Below are positions 33,425-43,435 of a stretch of DNA of 64,000 nt, in pieces. The stretch spans positions 868,001 to 932,000 of the forward strand of contig NZ_JAUFQG010000004.1 in NCBI RefSeq assembly GCF_030409605.1, in the 5' to 3' direction. How positions within the stretch are numbered: the stretch's first letter is position 1; each line of letters begins with the position of its first letter. This DNA is from Simiduia curdlanivorans. GTDB taxonomy: Bacteria; Pseudomonadota; Gammaproteobacteria; Pseudomonadales; Cellvibrionaceae. The notes below the pieces were generated by a model. The model did no database searches and was not told the origin of the DNA. It saw nothing but the letters and a program-made list of their open reading frames with translations. The position numbers and the translations under genes were made by a program.

Positions 33425-35506
33425 TTACTTAGCGGGGACCAACAGGGAAATATCCGCGATTTGTAAAAACAAATTTCGCAGCTGCATCAATAGCGCCAAG
33501 CGGTTATTGCGCACGGCTTCGTCGTCGGCCATTACCATCACCTGATCGAAGAACGCATCCACGGCGGGCTGAAGATCCGCCAAGCTGGTGAGAGCCTCGG
33601 TGAATTTGCTACTAGCAAACATGGGTTGAGTCTTGGCCTTTTGCAGCGCAATCTGCTCTGCCAATATTTTTTCAGCGGGTTCGACTAATAACGTCTCTAC
33701 AATTTGATCCGAGGGTTCGCTATCGAGCTTGGCCAGAATATTTGCCACGCGTTTATTGGCCGCCGCTAGGGCTTGGGCTGCGGGTAAGTCGCCAAACTGT
33801 TTTACCGCTCGAACGCGGTTATCGATATCCAAGGGCACCGAAAGTTGTTTGGCGCTGACCGCCATAAAAATTTCAGGAGCAAAGTTTTCATCCTCGTACC
33901 ATGCCACAAAGCGTTCGAGCATGTAGCTTTGTACGCTATTAACCAAATCCTTGGCGTCGGCTTTTAAATCCTTATGTTGCGCTACCGCAGCGGTTAACAG
34001 CGCGTTTAAATCCAGCGGCAATTGCTTTTCAACTAGCAAGCGCAAGGCACCTAAACTGGCACGACGCAAGGCAAAGGGATCTTTGGAGCCGGTTGGCAAT
34101 TGGCCGATACCGAAAATACCGGTGAGCGTGTCCAGTCTATCGGCTAGGGCGAGAATAGTACCGGTCATAGTGTCGGGCAACACATCGCCGGCGAAGCGCG
34201 GTAAATACTGTTCCTGTAAGGCCCGTGCCACTTCGGCGTCTTCACCATCGTTAATGGCGTAGTAGTAGCCGGCAATGCCTTGCATGGTATCGAATTCGCC
34301 TACCATGTTGGTAACAAGATCGCTTTTGCACAATTGACCGGCACGCTTTGCTAAATCTGCGTTGGCGTTAAGCTGCTGGGCAATGGCTTGTGCTAAGCCG
34401 GCGACGCGTTCGGTTTTGTCAAAAATAGAACCGAGCTGTGCTTGAAACACGATAGACTTCAAACGCTCGCGCAAACTTTCTAGCGATACTTTTTTATCGG
34501 TGTCAAAAAAGAAAGCCGCATCGGATAAACGCGGGCGAATAACCCGTTCGTTACCGCTAATGACCTGCTGCGGGTCTTTGCTTTCGATATTGGCTACAGT
34601 AATGAAATAGGGCATCAACTGTTGGTTAGCATCGAGTACATGAAAATACTTTTGGTGTTCGCCCATCGACGAGATAAGCGCTTCCGCCGGTACCGACAAA
34701 AATCTTTCTTCAAATTTACCCGCAAGTGCCACAGGCCACTCTACTAAGGCGGTCACTTCTTCTAACAGCGCCGGCTCCATGTGAGCGACACCGTTAATCT
34801 TTGCTGCAGCCGCATTGACCTGCTGGGTAATGAGTGCCTTACGCTCTTCAAAATCGGCGAGCACAAATGCCGTTGACTTCAGTTGCGCGGCATAATCGTC
34901 GGCGTGTTGAATATCGAGGCTATAGTTGAAATGGAAGCGGTGCCCACGGGTAGCTCTGCCCGCAGTTAGGCCCATCACTTGGCCGCTGACGATATCGCTA
35001 CCGTAGAGCATCACCAACCAATGAACCGGGCGCACAAATTCGTCGCGCTTTGCGCCCCAGCGCATGCGCTTTGGAATGGGTAAGTCGGCCAGCGCTTTAG
35101 TGACCATAGGCGCGAGCAGCTGTGTTACGGCTTCGCCACCTTGATCAACCTGCAAAAATAACTTGTCGGCCTTACCGTCGTTTTTTACGGATACGGCATC
35201 GAGTGCAACGTTATTTTTTTCCGCAAAGGCTAAGCCGGCTTTACTGGGGTTGCCGTCGTTATCAAAGGCAATTTTCGCCGGTGGGCCCCAAACTTCCGCT
35301 TGGGTGACCGGTGTTTGTGCGGGCAGCTGCTCGATACGCAACGCCAAACGGCGCGGTGCGGCGTAGGGTGTGACGGCGCCGAATTCTAAGCCCCGGGCTT
35401 TTAGGCTAGCGACGATACTATCGGAAAAGGCTTCGGATAATTTACGCAGCGCCTTGGGTGGCAACTCTTCCGTGCCGAGTTCAACTAAAAAGGTTTGCTG
35501 AGTCAT
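33425..35506 (-). CDS. glyS: Glycine--tRNA ligase subunit beta
   Basis: Beta subunit of the tetrameric glycyl-tRNA synthetase, which recognises and helps charge tRNA-Gly. The 693 residues begin TQQTFLVELGTEELPPKALR, the family signature, and include GEHQKYFHV (about 283-291) and DGEDAEVARALQEQYLPRFAGD near residue 420. An HD-like domain and an anticodon-binding-like C-terminal part follow. Its ATG overlaps the glyQ stop in ATGA. Confidence 0.97.
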   Translation of the reverse strand: MTQQTFLVELGTEELPPKALRKLSEAFSDSIVASLKARGLEFGAVTPYAAPRRLALRIEQLPAQTPVTQAEVWGPPAKIAFDNDGNPSKAGLAFAEKNNVALDAVSVKNDGKADKLFLQVDQGGEAVTQLLAPMVTKALADLPIPKRMRWGAKRDEFVRPVHWLVMLYGSDIVSGQVMGLTAGRATRGHRFHFNYSLDIQHADDYAAQLKSTAFVLADFEERKALITQQVNAAAAKINGVAHMEPALLEEVTALVEWPVALAGKFEERFLSVPAEALISSMGEHQKYFHVLDANQQLMPYFITVANIESKDPQQVISGNERVIRPRLSDAAFFFDTDKKVSLESLRERLKSIVFQAQLGSIFDKTERVAGLAQAIAQQLNANADLAKRAGQLCKSDLVTNMVGEFDTMQGIAGYYYAINDGEDAEVARALQEQYLPRFAGDVLPDTMTGTILALADRLDTLTGIFGIGQLPTGSKDPFALRRASLGALRLLVEKQLPLDLNALLTAAVAQHKDLKADAKDLVNSVQSYMLERFVAWYEDENFAPEIFMAVSAKQLSVPLDIDNRVRAVKQFGDLPAAQALAAANKRVANILAKLDSEPSDQIVETLLVEPAEKILAEQIALQKAKTQPMFASSKFTEALTSLADLQPAVDAFFDQVMVMADDEAVRNNRLALLMQLRNLFLQIADISLLVPAK

Positions 35507-36465
35507 TTGCTTTCTCCACTGGCGGCGAGTACTTCATCGCGTAAGGCTGGCTCGGCGAGAGGGAAACCTAAATTTTTGCGGGCATCGAAATAGGCTTGTG
35601 CCACGGCGCGCGCCAAGGTGCGAACCCGGAGAATAAAACGCTGGCGCTCGGTTACTGAAATAGCGTGCCGGGCGTCGAGTAAATTAAACGCATGCGAGGC
35701 CTTCATCACCATTTCATAGGCCGGTAGCGGCAAGCCTTTTTCGATCAGGCGCTGGCTTTCGGCTTCGTAGGTGTCGAAGCTCTTAAACATAAACTCAACG
35801 TTGGCCTCTTCAAAATTGAAGTGTGACATTTCAACTTCATTTTGATGGAACACATCGCCATAGGTGACTTTTTTGCCGTCTGGGCCGATGGTCCATACCA
35901 GATCGTAAATGGAATCTACGCCCTGTAAGTACATGGCGATGCGTTCGATACCGTAGGTTATCTCGCCGGTTACCGGGTAGCACTCTAAGCCGCCGACCTG
36001 CTGGAAGTAGGTAAACTGGGTGACTTCCATACCGTTCAACCACACTTCCCAGCCAAGGCCCCAGGCGCCTAAGGTGGGCGACTCCCAGTTATCTTCCACG
36101 AAGCGGATGTCGTGTACTAAGGTATCCAGGCCTAGGTGTTTTAGAGAGCCGAGGTAAAGATCTTGAATATTGTCTGGCGAGGGCTTCATCACCACCTGAA
36201 ATTGGTAGTAGTGCTGCAGGCGGTTGGGGTTTTCCCCGTAGCGGCCATCGGTTGGCCGGCGGCAAGGTTGTACGTAGGCACTGTTCCAAGTTTCAGGGCC
36301 GATAGCGCGCAAGAAGGTAGCTGGGTGAAAAGTACCAGCGCCCACTTCCATGTCTAGCGGTTGAAGAATCACACAGCCTTGCTCGGCCCAATATTGTTGC
36401 AGGGCTAAGATCAGACCCTGAAAGGTGCTTACGTCAGGTGCAGCACCAGACTTGGAATTAGACAC
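35503..36465 (-). CDS. glyQ: Glycine--tRNA ligase subunit alpha
   Basis: Catalytic class II subunit of the tetrameric glycyl-tRNA synthetase. The start is taken as the GTG at 36465, with GGAGG four to five bases in front; the frame extends ten codons further to a TTG that lacks a ribosome site. This gives 320 residues. STFQGLILALQQYWAEQGC, PLDMEVGAGTFHPATFLRAI and RPTDGRYGENPNRLQHYYQF are strong family motifs. A TATAAT at 36509-36514 on the minus strand lies 44 bases upstream, with only a weak -35 element. It leads the glyQ-glyS-gmhB-acyltransferase operon. Confidence 0.97.
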   Translation of the reverse strand: MSNSKSGAAPDVSTFQGLILALQQYWAEQGCVILQPLDMEVGAGTFHPATFLRAIGPETWNSAYVQPCRRPTDGRYGENPNRLQHYYQFQVVMKPSPDNIQDLYLGSLKHLGLDTLVHDIRFVEDNWESPTLGAWGLGWEVWLNGMEVTQFTYFQQVGGLECYPVTGEITYGIERIAMYLQGVDSIYDLVWTIGPDGKKVTYGDVFHQNEVEMSHFNFEEANVEFMFKSFDTYEAESQRLIEKGLPLPAYEMVMKASHAFNLLDARHAISVTERQRFILRVRTLARAVAQAYFDARKNLGFPLAEPALRDEVLAASGESK

Positions 36466-36614
36466 TTTGCCTCCAGGCAATCGCAATCGAATCAATAGAA
36501 AGGCGGGAATTATAGCGGGGTGGCGGCGAGGGTGTAAGTGCAGACTTTGGCTGCAGAGGCGTTTTTACGGTAATCTTCGCATCCAATGTCACAATCCACT
36601 GCTCTGATTAAAAT

Positions 36615-37526
36615 ATGGCGAAGCCGAAATTGTTGTTTAAAACTCGCCTGTTAAAAGGCCTGCTCCTTGCTGTGGCACTTATCCCCAAACCCGCGGCTTG
36701 GGGCTTATCGACACTGGGCGCTAAGATAATGTTGAGACTCGATGCTCGCAGTGCTTGTACCACCGATGAAAACTTGCGCTTGGCACAGCCAGATTTGACC
36801 GATGCACAACGCCGGCAATTGACCGTTGATAGCCTCTCGCACACCTTATTCATGGCGTTCGAATTGGCCAAAGTCTGGACTCAGCCTTGGTCAAAGTTGG
36901 CGCAAACTATCGCTATAAAGCCCGAAAGCCAAGCCTTGCTAGATCAAGTCATTGACCAACAGGCAGGCGTGGTCTTTCTCGCGCCGCACATCGGCAACTG
37001 GGAACTATTGGGCTTTTATCTGCAGCAACAAACACCACTGACTGTGTTATATCAGCCTGGTCCGTCGGCGGCGGTGAATCAGCTCATGCTGGATAGGCGC
37101 GAGTCGTACGGCACCAAAATACTGCCCACCAACCGACAGGGTGTAATGGGTTTGTTTAAATCCTTAAAGCAGGGCGGCTCGACCGGGGTGTTGCCGGATC
37201 AGGTGCCTGAAAAGGCGGGAGGCGAATTTGCGCCTTTCTTTGGTGTACAGGCTTTTACCATGACCTTAATTCACAACCTTATCCAACGCACTGGTTGCCG
37301 GGTTGTGATTGCAGCGTGTTTACGAAATGCCGCCGGATTTGAAATTGTGATTCAAGAGCCAGTGGCAGATATCTATGCCGATAACCTAGAGCAATCGCTT
37401 AGCGGTCTAAACCAAAGTATCGAGCAACTTGTGCTATCAGCGCCCGAGCAATATCAGTGGGAGTACAAGCGCTATCGTCGGCTACTGCCAGGCGAGCCGA
37501 AACGCTACGTAAAAAAGAAAATTTAA
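36615..37526 (+). CDS. Lipid A biosynthesis acyltransferase, LpxL/HtrB family
   Basis: Inner-membrane acyltransferase that adds a secondary fatty acid to lipid A. The 303 residues have an N-terminal hydrophobic segment (LKGLLLAVALIPKPAAWGL, about 13-31), the catalytic HIGNWELLGFYL (about 121-132; the HX4D/E histidine and glutamate), and the PDQVPEKAGGEFAPFFG motif (about 194-210). The chain specificity (lauroyl, myristoyl or other) cannot be read from the sequence. Its stop codon overlaps that of trkH, which converges on it, in the four bases TTAA. Confidence 0.9.
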   Translation: MAKPKLLFKTRLLKGLLLAVALIPKPAAWGLSTLGAKIMLRLDARSACTTDENLRLAQPDLTDAQRRQLTVDSLSHTLFMAFELAKVWTQPWSKLAQTIAIKPESQALLDQVIDQQAGVVFLAPHIGNWELLGFYLQQQTPLTVLYQPGPSAAVNQLMLDRRESYGTKILPTNRQGVMGLFKSLKQGGSTGVLPDQVPEKAGGEFAPFFGVQAFTMTLIHNLIQRTGCRVVIAACLRNAAGFEIVIQEPVADIYADNLEQSLSGLNQSIEQLVLSAPEQYQWEYKRYRRLLPGEPKRYVKKKI

Positions 37527-38971
37527 CGGCGCCAAAACATCGGCGAAAACAACACCAACAAAGTGAATACCTCTAAGCGCCCAAGTAGCATTGCGAAGCA
37601 TAGAATCCATTTGGCTGGGTCGTTAATGTTGCCGTAGTGGGCCGCCACATCGCCCATGCCCGGGCCCAAATTGGTGATGCAGGCTCCTACCGCAGAAAAG
37701 GCGGTGATGAAATCGAGCCCGGTAGCGAGCAGCGCTAAAAACATCACCATCACGCTAATAATAAACACCGCGAAAAAACTCCACACGGCTTCGATGACGC
37801 GATTGTGCACGGTTTTTTTGCCAACTTTTATCGGAAAAATCGCGCTCGGGTGAATTAAGCGCTTAATTTCCCTGTAGCCCTGCTTACAAATTAGCATGAC
37901 CCGCATGACCTTCATGCCGCCAGCGGTCGAGCCGCCACAGCCACCCATAAACGCAAACAGAAATAACATAAAGGGCAAAAAAGTTGGCCAAGAACTGAAG
38001 TCTGCGGTGCCAAAACCGGTGGTAGTTAACACCGAGACAAACTCAAAGCTGCCGTGCATTAAGCTATCAAAAAATCCGTAGGTCCCAGTACCGTACAAAT
38101 ACAAAACGGTAATGACCATGCCGACTAACACCCAGCCCGCATAGAAGCGAAACTCCGGGTCGGTAAAATAATGCCGTAAGCTACGGGCGCGCCAGCCAAC
38201 AAAATGCAGCGCGAAATTGATCCCGGCAAAAAACATAAAAAAGGTACAGATGCCCATAATAAGCGGGCTATTAAAATAACCGATGCTGGCATCGTGGGTG
38301 GAAAACCCGCCAATCGCCACTGTCGAAAAAGCGTGCCCGACGGCATCAAATTCGGTCATGCCGGCGAATCTATAGGCCAGTGCACATAACACAGTAAGGC
38401 CTAAATACATGAAAAAAAGTGCCTTGGCTGTTTCGGTAATGCGCGGTGTGAGTTTGTTGTCTTTTACTGGCCCCGGCGTCTCGGCGCGATACAGCTGCAT
38501 GCCCCCGATACCTAGCATTGGCAAGATAGCCACGGCGATGACGATAATACCGATGCCGCCGAGCCACTGCAGTTGCTGCCGGTAGTACAAAATAGATTTA
38601 GGTAAAAAATCCAAGCCGGTAAAAACTGTGGCGCCGGTGGTGGTGAGGCCAGACATGGACTCGAACAGAGCATCGGTAAAGGATGCGTTTAACTCTTCAC
38701 TGATATAAAAGGGTAGTGAACCGAAGAGCCCCAACACAGACCAAAATAGGGCGGTAATTAAAAACCCGTCGCGGGTTTGTAAATCGTGGCGGGCTCTGTG
38801 AACCGGTAACCAAATGGCCAGACCCGTGCAAATAGTAATGAGAAAGGCGGTTAAAAATGCGTAGTGGTGCCCGTCGTCATACCAAATTGAAAAGCCGATA
38901 GGGGGCAACAAGGTTAAGCTGAAAATCATCAGCAAAACGCCAAGCACGCGAAAAATAACGGAGAAATGCAT
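37523..38971 (-). CDS. trkH: Trk potassium uptake system, membrane subunit TrkH
   Basis: Potassium channel-like transporter of the inner membrane, gated by TrkA. The 482 residues form four repeated membrane-pore-membrane units, with filter segments visible as TTTGATVFTG (about 110-119), STVAIGGFSTHDAS (about 216), TTTGFGTADFSSW (about 315) and AVGACITNLGPGMGD (about 432), each with the filter glycine. It lies 12 bases after trkA, so both subunits are made from one transcript. Confidence 0.95.
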   Translation of the reverse strand: MHFSVIFRVLGVLLMIFSLTLLPPIGFSIWYDDGHHYAFLTAFLITICTGLAIWLPVHRARHDLQTRDGFLITALFWSVLGLFGSLPFYISEELNASFTDALFESMSGLTTTGATVFTGLDFLPKSILYYRQQLQWLGGIGIIVIAVAILPMLGIGGMQLYRAETPGPVKDNKLTPRITETAKALFFMYLGLTVLCALAYRFAGMTEFDAVGHAFSTVAIGGFSTHDASIGYFNSPLIMGICTFFMFFAGINFALHFVGWRARSLRHYFTDPEFRFYAGWVLVGMVITVLYLYGTGTYGFFDSLMHGSFEFVSVLTTTGFGTADFSSWPTFLPFMLFLFAFMGGCGGSTAGGMKVMRVMLICKQGYREIKRLIHPSAIFPIKVGKKTVHNRVIEAVWSFFAVFIISVMVMFLALLATGLDFITAFSAVGACITNLGPGMGDVAAHYGNINDPAKWILCFAMLLGRLEVFTLLVLFSPMFWRR

Positions 38972-38983
38972 AGTGGCTGCCCG

Positions 38984-40369
38984 TTAAAAGAAAGAGAAGC
39001 CGACTTGGAACAAACGCTCCACGTCTTTGGTGTATTTTTTATTGACGAGAAAAACAATCACGTGGTCGCCGGTTTGCACCACCACATTATCGTGCGCAAT
39101 GATGACCTCACTACCGGTGTCGTGCTCGCGCACAATGGCGCCGATACTCGCGCCCTCGGGCAGATCGATATCTTCGATGGCGCGGCCAACCACTTTCGAG
39201 GTTTTACTGTCGCCGTGGGCAATCACTTCTATCGCTTCTGCTGCACCGCGACGCAGCGAGTGCACGTTCACCATGTCGCCGCGCCGAACATGGGTGAGCA
39301 AGCTGCCGATGGTGGTGGTTTGCGGGCTAATGGCGATATCAATTTCGCCGCCTTGAACCAGGTCGACATAAGCGGGATTGTTGATCAAGGCCATAACCTT
39401 GCGCGCGCCGAGTCGCTTGGCGAGCATCGACGACATGATGTTCGCTTCATCGTCGTTGGTGAGTGCCAGAAACACATCGGTATCTTCGATATTTTCTTCC
39501 AGCAGTAAATCTTGATCAGAGGCGCTGCCGAGCAGCACCACGGTATCTTCCAATTCTTCCGAAAGCCGATTACAGCGCGCTTCATTAAATTCGATAATTT
39601 TTACCGAGTAGCGCTTTTCCAATTGCAGGGCGAGGCGCGAACCGATATTGCCACCGCCGGCGATGATGATGCGCTTGTAAGAGCTTTCCAGGCGCCGCAA
39701 TTCGCTCATCACCGCACGAATATCCGCTTTCGCGGCGATGAAAAAAACTTCGTCATCGGCTTCTATCACCGTCGAACCTTCGGGCATGATGGCTTTGCCG
39801 CGTCGGTAGACGGCGGCTACGCGGGTATCCACCGAGGGCATATGTTGGCGCATGTAACGCAACTCTTGGCCGACTAACGGACCACCATAGTAGGCGCGCA
39901 CGGCAACGAGTTGCACCCGCCCCTCGGCGAAGTCGAGCACTTGCAACGCACCTGGATGTTCAATCAAACGAAAAATATAATCGGAAACTAATCGCTCGGG
40001 GCTGATCAACACATCGATGGGGATCACTTCATTACTGAACAGGTTGCCCTGAGACAAATAGGCCTGGGAGCGAACCCGAGCAATTTTGGTTGGCGTGCGA
40101 AACAGGCTATGCGCTACTTGGCAGGCAATCATGTTGATTTCGTCGTTGCTGGTGACGGCCACCAACATATCGGCATCTTCAATACCGGCGCTAATCAGTA
40201 CATTGGGGTGCGAGGCGCTACCGGTGACCACGCCAATATCGATTCTATCGCGCAGATCTTCCAGCAGCGCTGGATCTGTATCGACCACGGTGATGTCATT
40301 TGCTTCACTGGCGAGATTCACGGCGAGCGTGCCGCCTACTTGGCCTGCACCTAAAATAATAATCTTCAT
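38984..40369 (-). CDS. trkA: Trk potassium uptake regulatory subunit TrkA
   Basis: Cytoplasmic NAD(H)- and nucleotide-binding gating subunit of the Trk system. The 461 residues contain two RCK units: GAGQVGGTLAVNLA (about 7-20) and GGGNIGSRLALQLE (about 239-252) are the two dinucleotide-binding loops, each followed by an RCK-C domain. It lies between rsmB and trkH, the order also known in Pseudomonas. Confidence 0.96.
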   Translation of the reverse strand: MKIIILGAGQVGGTLAVNLASEANDITVVDTDPALLEDLRDRIDIGVVTGSASHPNVLISAGIEDADMLVAVTSNDEINMIACQVAHSLFRTPTKIARVRSQAYLSQGNLFSNEVIPIDVLISPERLVSDYIFRLIEHPGALQVLDFAEGRVQLVAVRAYYGGPLVGQELRYMRQHMPSVDTRVAAVYRRGKAIMPEGSTVIEADDEVFFIAAKADIRAVMSELRRLESSYKRIIIAGGGNIGSRLALQLEKRYSVKIIEFNEARCNRLSEELEDTVVLLGSASDQDLLLEENIEDTDVFLALTNDDEANIMSSMLAKRLGARKVMALINNPAYVDLVQGGEIDIAISPQTTTIGSLLTHVRRGDMVNVHSLRRGAAEAIEVIAHGDSKTSKVVGRAIEDIDLPEGASIGAIVREHDTGSEVIIAHDNVVVQTGDHVIVFLVNKKYTKDVERLFQVGFSFF

Positions 40370-40384
40370 GGATGCGTGAAACCC

Positions 40385-41656
40385 TTATTTTTGTTTATGC
40401 AGCAAACAATAGTAGAAGCCGTCGCTATTGTGTTGGCCCGGTAAAATTTGTCGGCCCGCGCTTTGTTCTACACCCCAACTGGCGTCGATTTTTTGTTCTT
40501 TTGCATCGGCGGTGCGCGCCAAAAACGCTTCGATCACTTGTGTATTTTCTTCCGGCATCACGGAACAGGTTGCGTACAACAAATAGCCGCCTGCCTTTAA
40601 CAGTGCCCAATTGGCCTCGAGTATGTCACCTTGCAGGGTCGCCAGCTTAGCAATATCAGCGGGTTTACGCAGTAGCTTGATATCGGGGTGGCGGCGAATC
40701 ACGCCGGTGGCGGAGCAGGGCGCATCTAACAGAATGTGATCAAACGGTTTGTTATCCCACCAGCTTGCCGGCTTAGCGGCATCGCCACAAATAATTTTTG
40801 CCTGTTGCTTAGCGCGATGTAGATTTTCTCTGACTCGGGTTAAGCGTTTAGCTTCTACATCGATGGCAACCACGTCTACTTTAGCCGCTTGCAGTAAATG
40901 CAGCGTTTTGCCGCCCGGCGCACAACAACAATCGAGCACTCTATCGCCATCTTTTAACGGCAACAGCTCGCCAGCTAATTGCGCTGCCTCATCTTGAACG
41001 CTGAGATCGCCCTGATTGAAGCCCGGCAGGCTGGTTACGTCCACCAAAGTTTCCAGCTCAATGCTGTTGGCGGCCATTTGCCCAGGCTTGGCCACCAGTG
41101 ATTGCGCGGCCAGTTGATCGATATAGGCTTGGCGATTGATCCAAGGTGCTAGGCGCAATGACAGCGGTGGGTGCTGATTATTGGCCGCTAAAATAGCGTC
41201 GGCATTCTCCGGCCAATGACTGCGAATAGCTTTTTCGATCCATTTAGGGTGACTGCCCTGTGCCGTCGCCAGTAAGGTGTCTTTCTGACGCAAAAAATTG
41301 CGTAAAACGCCGTTCACCAGTTTTGTCGCCCAATCCTTTTTTAGGTCGCGACAGGCTTCTACGGTATCGGACAGGGCGGCGTGATCGGGTACACGCAGGT
41401 GCTCGATTTGGTAGATACCCAACAGCAGCAGCGCATGAATATCGGCATCCTTGGGTTTAAAGGGCTTGGCGAGCAGGGCTTGAATGATTGGGTTATAGCG
41501 GTAAAACCACCGGCAGGCGCCAAAACACAATTCCTGTACCAAGCCCTTGTCTCGGGCTTGGGTCCTAGCTAGGTAAATCGGTAGCAGCGCCGATAAGGAA
41601 TGGCCTTTATTGAGAAGATCAGCGAGGCAGAGCGCGGCAATGGCGCGGCTATTCAT
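40385..41656 (-). CDS. rsmB: 16S rRNA (cytosine-967 C5) methyltransferase
   Basis: Methylates C967 of 16S rRNA. From the ATG at 41656 it has 423 residues; a longer frame extends well into fmt and is unlikely. The N-terminal NusB-like domain (about 5-130) is followed by the methyltransferase domain with VLDCCCAPGGKTLHLLQAAK (SAM loop, near 240-259), DAPCSATGVIRRHPD and the catalytic YATCSVMPEEN. Its start overlaps the fmt stop by eight bases. Confidence 0.96.
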   Translation of the reverse strand: MNSRAIAALCLADLLNKGHSLSALLPIYLARTQARDKGLVQELCFGACRWFYRYNPIIQALLAKPFKPKDADIHALLLLGIYQIEHLRVPDHAALSDTVEACRDLKKDWATKLVNGVLRNFLRQKDTLLATAQGSHPKWIEKAIRSHWPENADAILAANNQHPPLSLRLAPWINRQAYIDQLAAQSLVAKPGQMAANSIELETLVDVTSLPGFNQGDLSVQDEAAQLAGELLPLKDGDRVLDCCCAPGGKTLHLLQAAKVDVVAIDVEAKRLTRVRENLHRAKQQAKIICGDAAKPASWWDNKPFDHILLDAPCSATGVIRRHPDIKLLRKPADIAKLATLQGDILEANWALLKAGGYLLYATCSVMPEENTQVIEAFLARTADAKEQKIDASWGVEQSAGRQILPGQHNSDGFYYCLLHKQK

Positions 41657-42626
41657 CGGCCGGCTCGGCCGAGATGAACTGAGTCCCCTCGGCAAATTTA
41701 GCGCTGCTACCGGCGAGCAAATCGGCGATGGCGAGTGCCTTTTTGCCGGGCAACTGCACCGAAGTGAGCGCCAACTGACCTGCTCCACAGGCAATCACAA
41801 GGCGGCTTTTGCTACCGTACTGTTCAGACGAAACAATGGAGCCCGGTGGTGCCGATGTTTGCTCTGACACCACGGCGGCTTGCCATATCCTCAGTCGCTC
41901 TTCGCCCAATAAGGTAAACGCCACAGGGAAGGGGTTAAAGGCGCGAATCAAGCGATCAATTGTGTCTGCAGGTTGGCGCCAGTCTATTTGCGCTTCTTCT
42001 TTGCTGAGTTTATGGGCGTAATTGGCCTTGTTGTGGTCTTGTGGCACCGGCTTGACGCTGTTGTCGGCCAGTTGATTGAGTGTGTCTATTAGCGCGGGGC
42101 AACCAATTGCGCAAAGTTGATCGTGTAATTCGGCTGCCGTGGTGGTTGGCTCGATGGGGCAGCGGCTGACGGCGAGCATATCGCCAGTATCCAGCCCCAC
42201 ATCCATCTGCATGATGGTGACACCCGTTTCGGTATCGCCGGCCTGAATGGCGCGCTGTATTGGCGCCGCGCCGCGCCACCTAGGCAAGAGCGAGGCGTGT
42301 ACATTAATGCAACCCAGCCTCGGCAGGCTTAACACCGCCTTCGGTAGCAATAGTCCGTAAGCCACAACCACCATCACATCGGCCTGATATTGCTCCACCA
42401 GCGCTTGGTCTTCGGGTGTTTTTAAGTGAATAGGCTGGTGCACCGGCAAATTGTGGCTGAGTGCCAAGGTTTTTACCGGGCTTGCCTGTAATTTTTTTCC
42501 GCGCCCAGCGGGTCTATCAGGCTGGGTAAAAACCGCCACCACTTGGTGTTGGCTGCCGAGTAGCGCCTCTAGATGATGTGCGGCAAATTCTGGCGTGCCG
42601 GCAAAGATAACGCGCAAGGGGCTCAT
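41649..42626 (-). CDS. fmt: Methionyl-tRNA formyltransferase
   Basis: Formylates initiator Met-tRNA using 10-formyl-tetrahydrofolate. The 325 residues begin LRVIFAGTPEFAAHHLEALL; the catalytic region is INVHASLLPRWRGAAPIQRA (about 106-125) with the Asn-His pair, and DTGDMLA follows. The C-terminal domain (about 210-315) binds tRNA. It follows def by 28 bases; Def removes the formyl group that Fmt adds. Confidence 0.97.
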   Translation of the reverse strand: MSPLRVIFAGTPEFAAHHLEALLGSQHQVVAVFTQPDRPAGRGKKLQASPVKTLALSHNLPVHQPIHLKTPEDQALVEQYQADVMVVVAYGLLLPKAVLSLPRLGCINVHASLLPRWRGAAPIQRAIQAGDTETGVTIMQMDVGLDTGDMLAVSRCPIEPTTTAAELHDQLCAIGCPALIDTLNQLADNSVKPVPQDHNKANYAHKLSKEEAQIDWRQPADTIDRLIRAFNPFPVAFTLLGEERLRIWQAAVVSEQTSAPPGSIVSSEQYGSKSRLVIACGAGQLALTSVQLPGKKALAIADLLAGSSAKFAEGTQFISAEPADE

Positions 42627-42654
42627 GGCTGAGAACTCAAATTAGGTAAAGTGC

Positions 42655-43161
42655 TTAAGCCTGCTGGCGGTGTTGTTTTTCGAGTTTTTTGCGTATCCGA
42701 TCGCGCTTCAGGTTCGAAATGTGATCCACGAATAGCTTGCCATTTAGGTGATCCAGCTCGTGTTGGATACAGGTAGCCAATAAACCATCTGGCACCATTT
42801 CGAAGCTTTTACCGTCACGATCAAGTGCTTTTACCCGAATATGCACGGGGCGCTCCACGCTTTCATAAAACCCCGGGACTGAAAGGCAGCCTTCATCATA
42901 GCTGCCAGTCTCTTGATCCAAAACATCGACCGTGGGGTTGATGAAAACCATCGGTTGGTTTTGCTCTTCGCTAATATCAATGACCACAATGCGCTTGTGA
43001 ACATTAATTTGCGTGGCCGCCAAACCAATACCAGGGCAGGCATACATGGTCTCAAACATGTCGTCGATGAGTGTGCGTACCTCGTCGTTAACGTCGGTAA
43101 CGGGCTTCGCGAGGGTGCGTAACCGAGGGTCTGGAAATTCTAATATATCGAGCTTAGCCAT
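42655..43161 (-). CDS. def: Peptide deformylase
   Basis: Metalloenzyme that removes the formyl group from new proteins. The 168 residues carry all three motifs: GIGLAATQI (about 45-53), EGCLSVPGF (about 90-98, metal-binding Cys) and QHELDHLNGKL (about 132-142, metal-binding His pair). Length and motifs fit the gammaproteobacterial type. It is the first gene of def-fmt-rsmB-trkA-trkH and diverges from the LysM gene across 274 bases that must hold both promoters. Confidence 0.97.
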   Translation of the reverse strand: MAKLDILEFPDPRLRTLAKPVTDVNDEVRTLIDDMFETMYACPGIGLAATQINVHKRIVVIDISEEQNQPMVFINPTVDVLDQETGSYDEGCLSVPGFYESVERPVHIRVKALDRDGKSFEMVPDGLLATCIQHELDHLNGKLFVDHISNLKRDRIRKKLEKQHRQQA

Positions 43162-43435
43162 AAACGGTGTGACAAACTTCTAGTAAAAAGATAACAGTCG
43201 CTGCTAACATTATGATCAAACAGCATTTACGCCAAAATTTAGCAGCCCAGAGTGATCTTGCCATGGGCAAAATGTAAAGCCGTTGTAGTCTTTATTCAAC
43301 GGTGGCACATTGTCACTCAAGCTGTGCTGGATTGACAGCGGCAGGGCATTTGGTTTTGGTACGCTATTATAACGTCTAAATTCTCCAAAAAGGCCGAGAT
43401 TTCCCCAAAGGCCAAGAGAAACAGGATAGGTTTCT

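Noticed and set aside
38966..39508. 180-codon open frame on the plus strand
   Set aside because: Antisense to the well-supported trkA gene; no family resemblance and no ribosome site.
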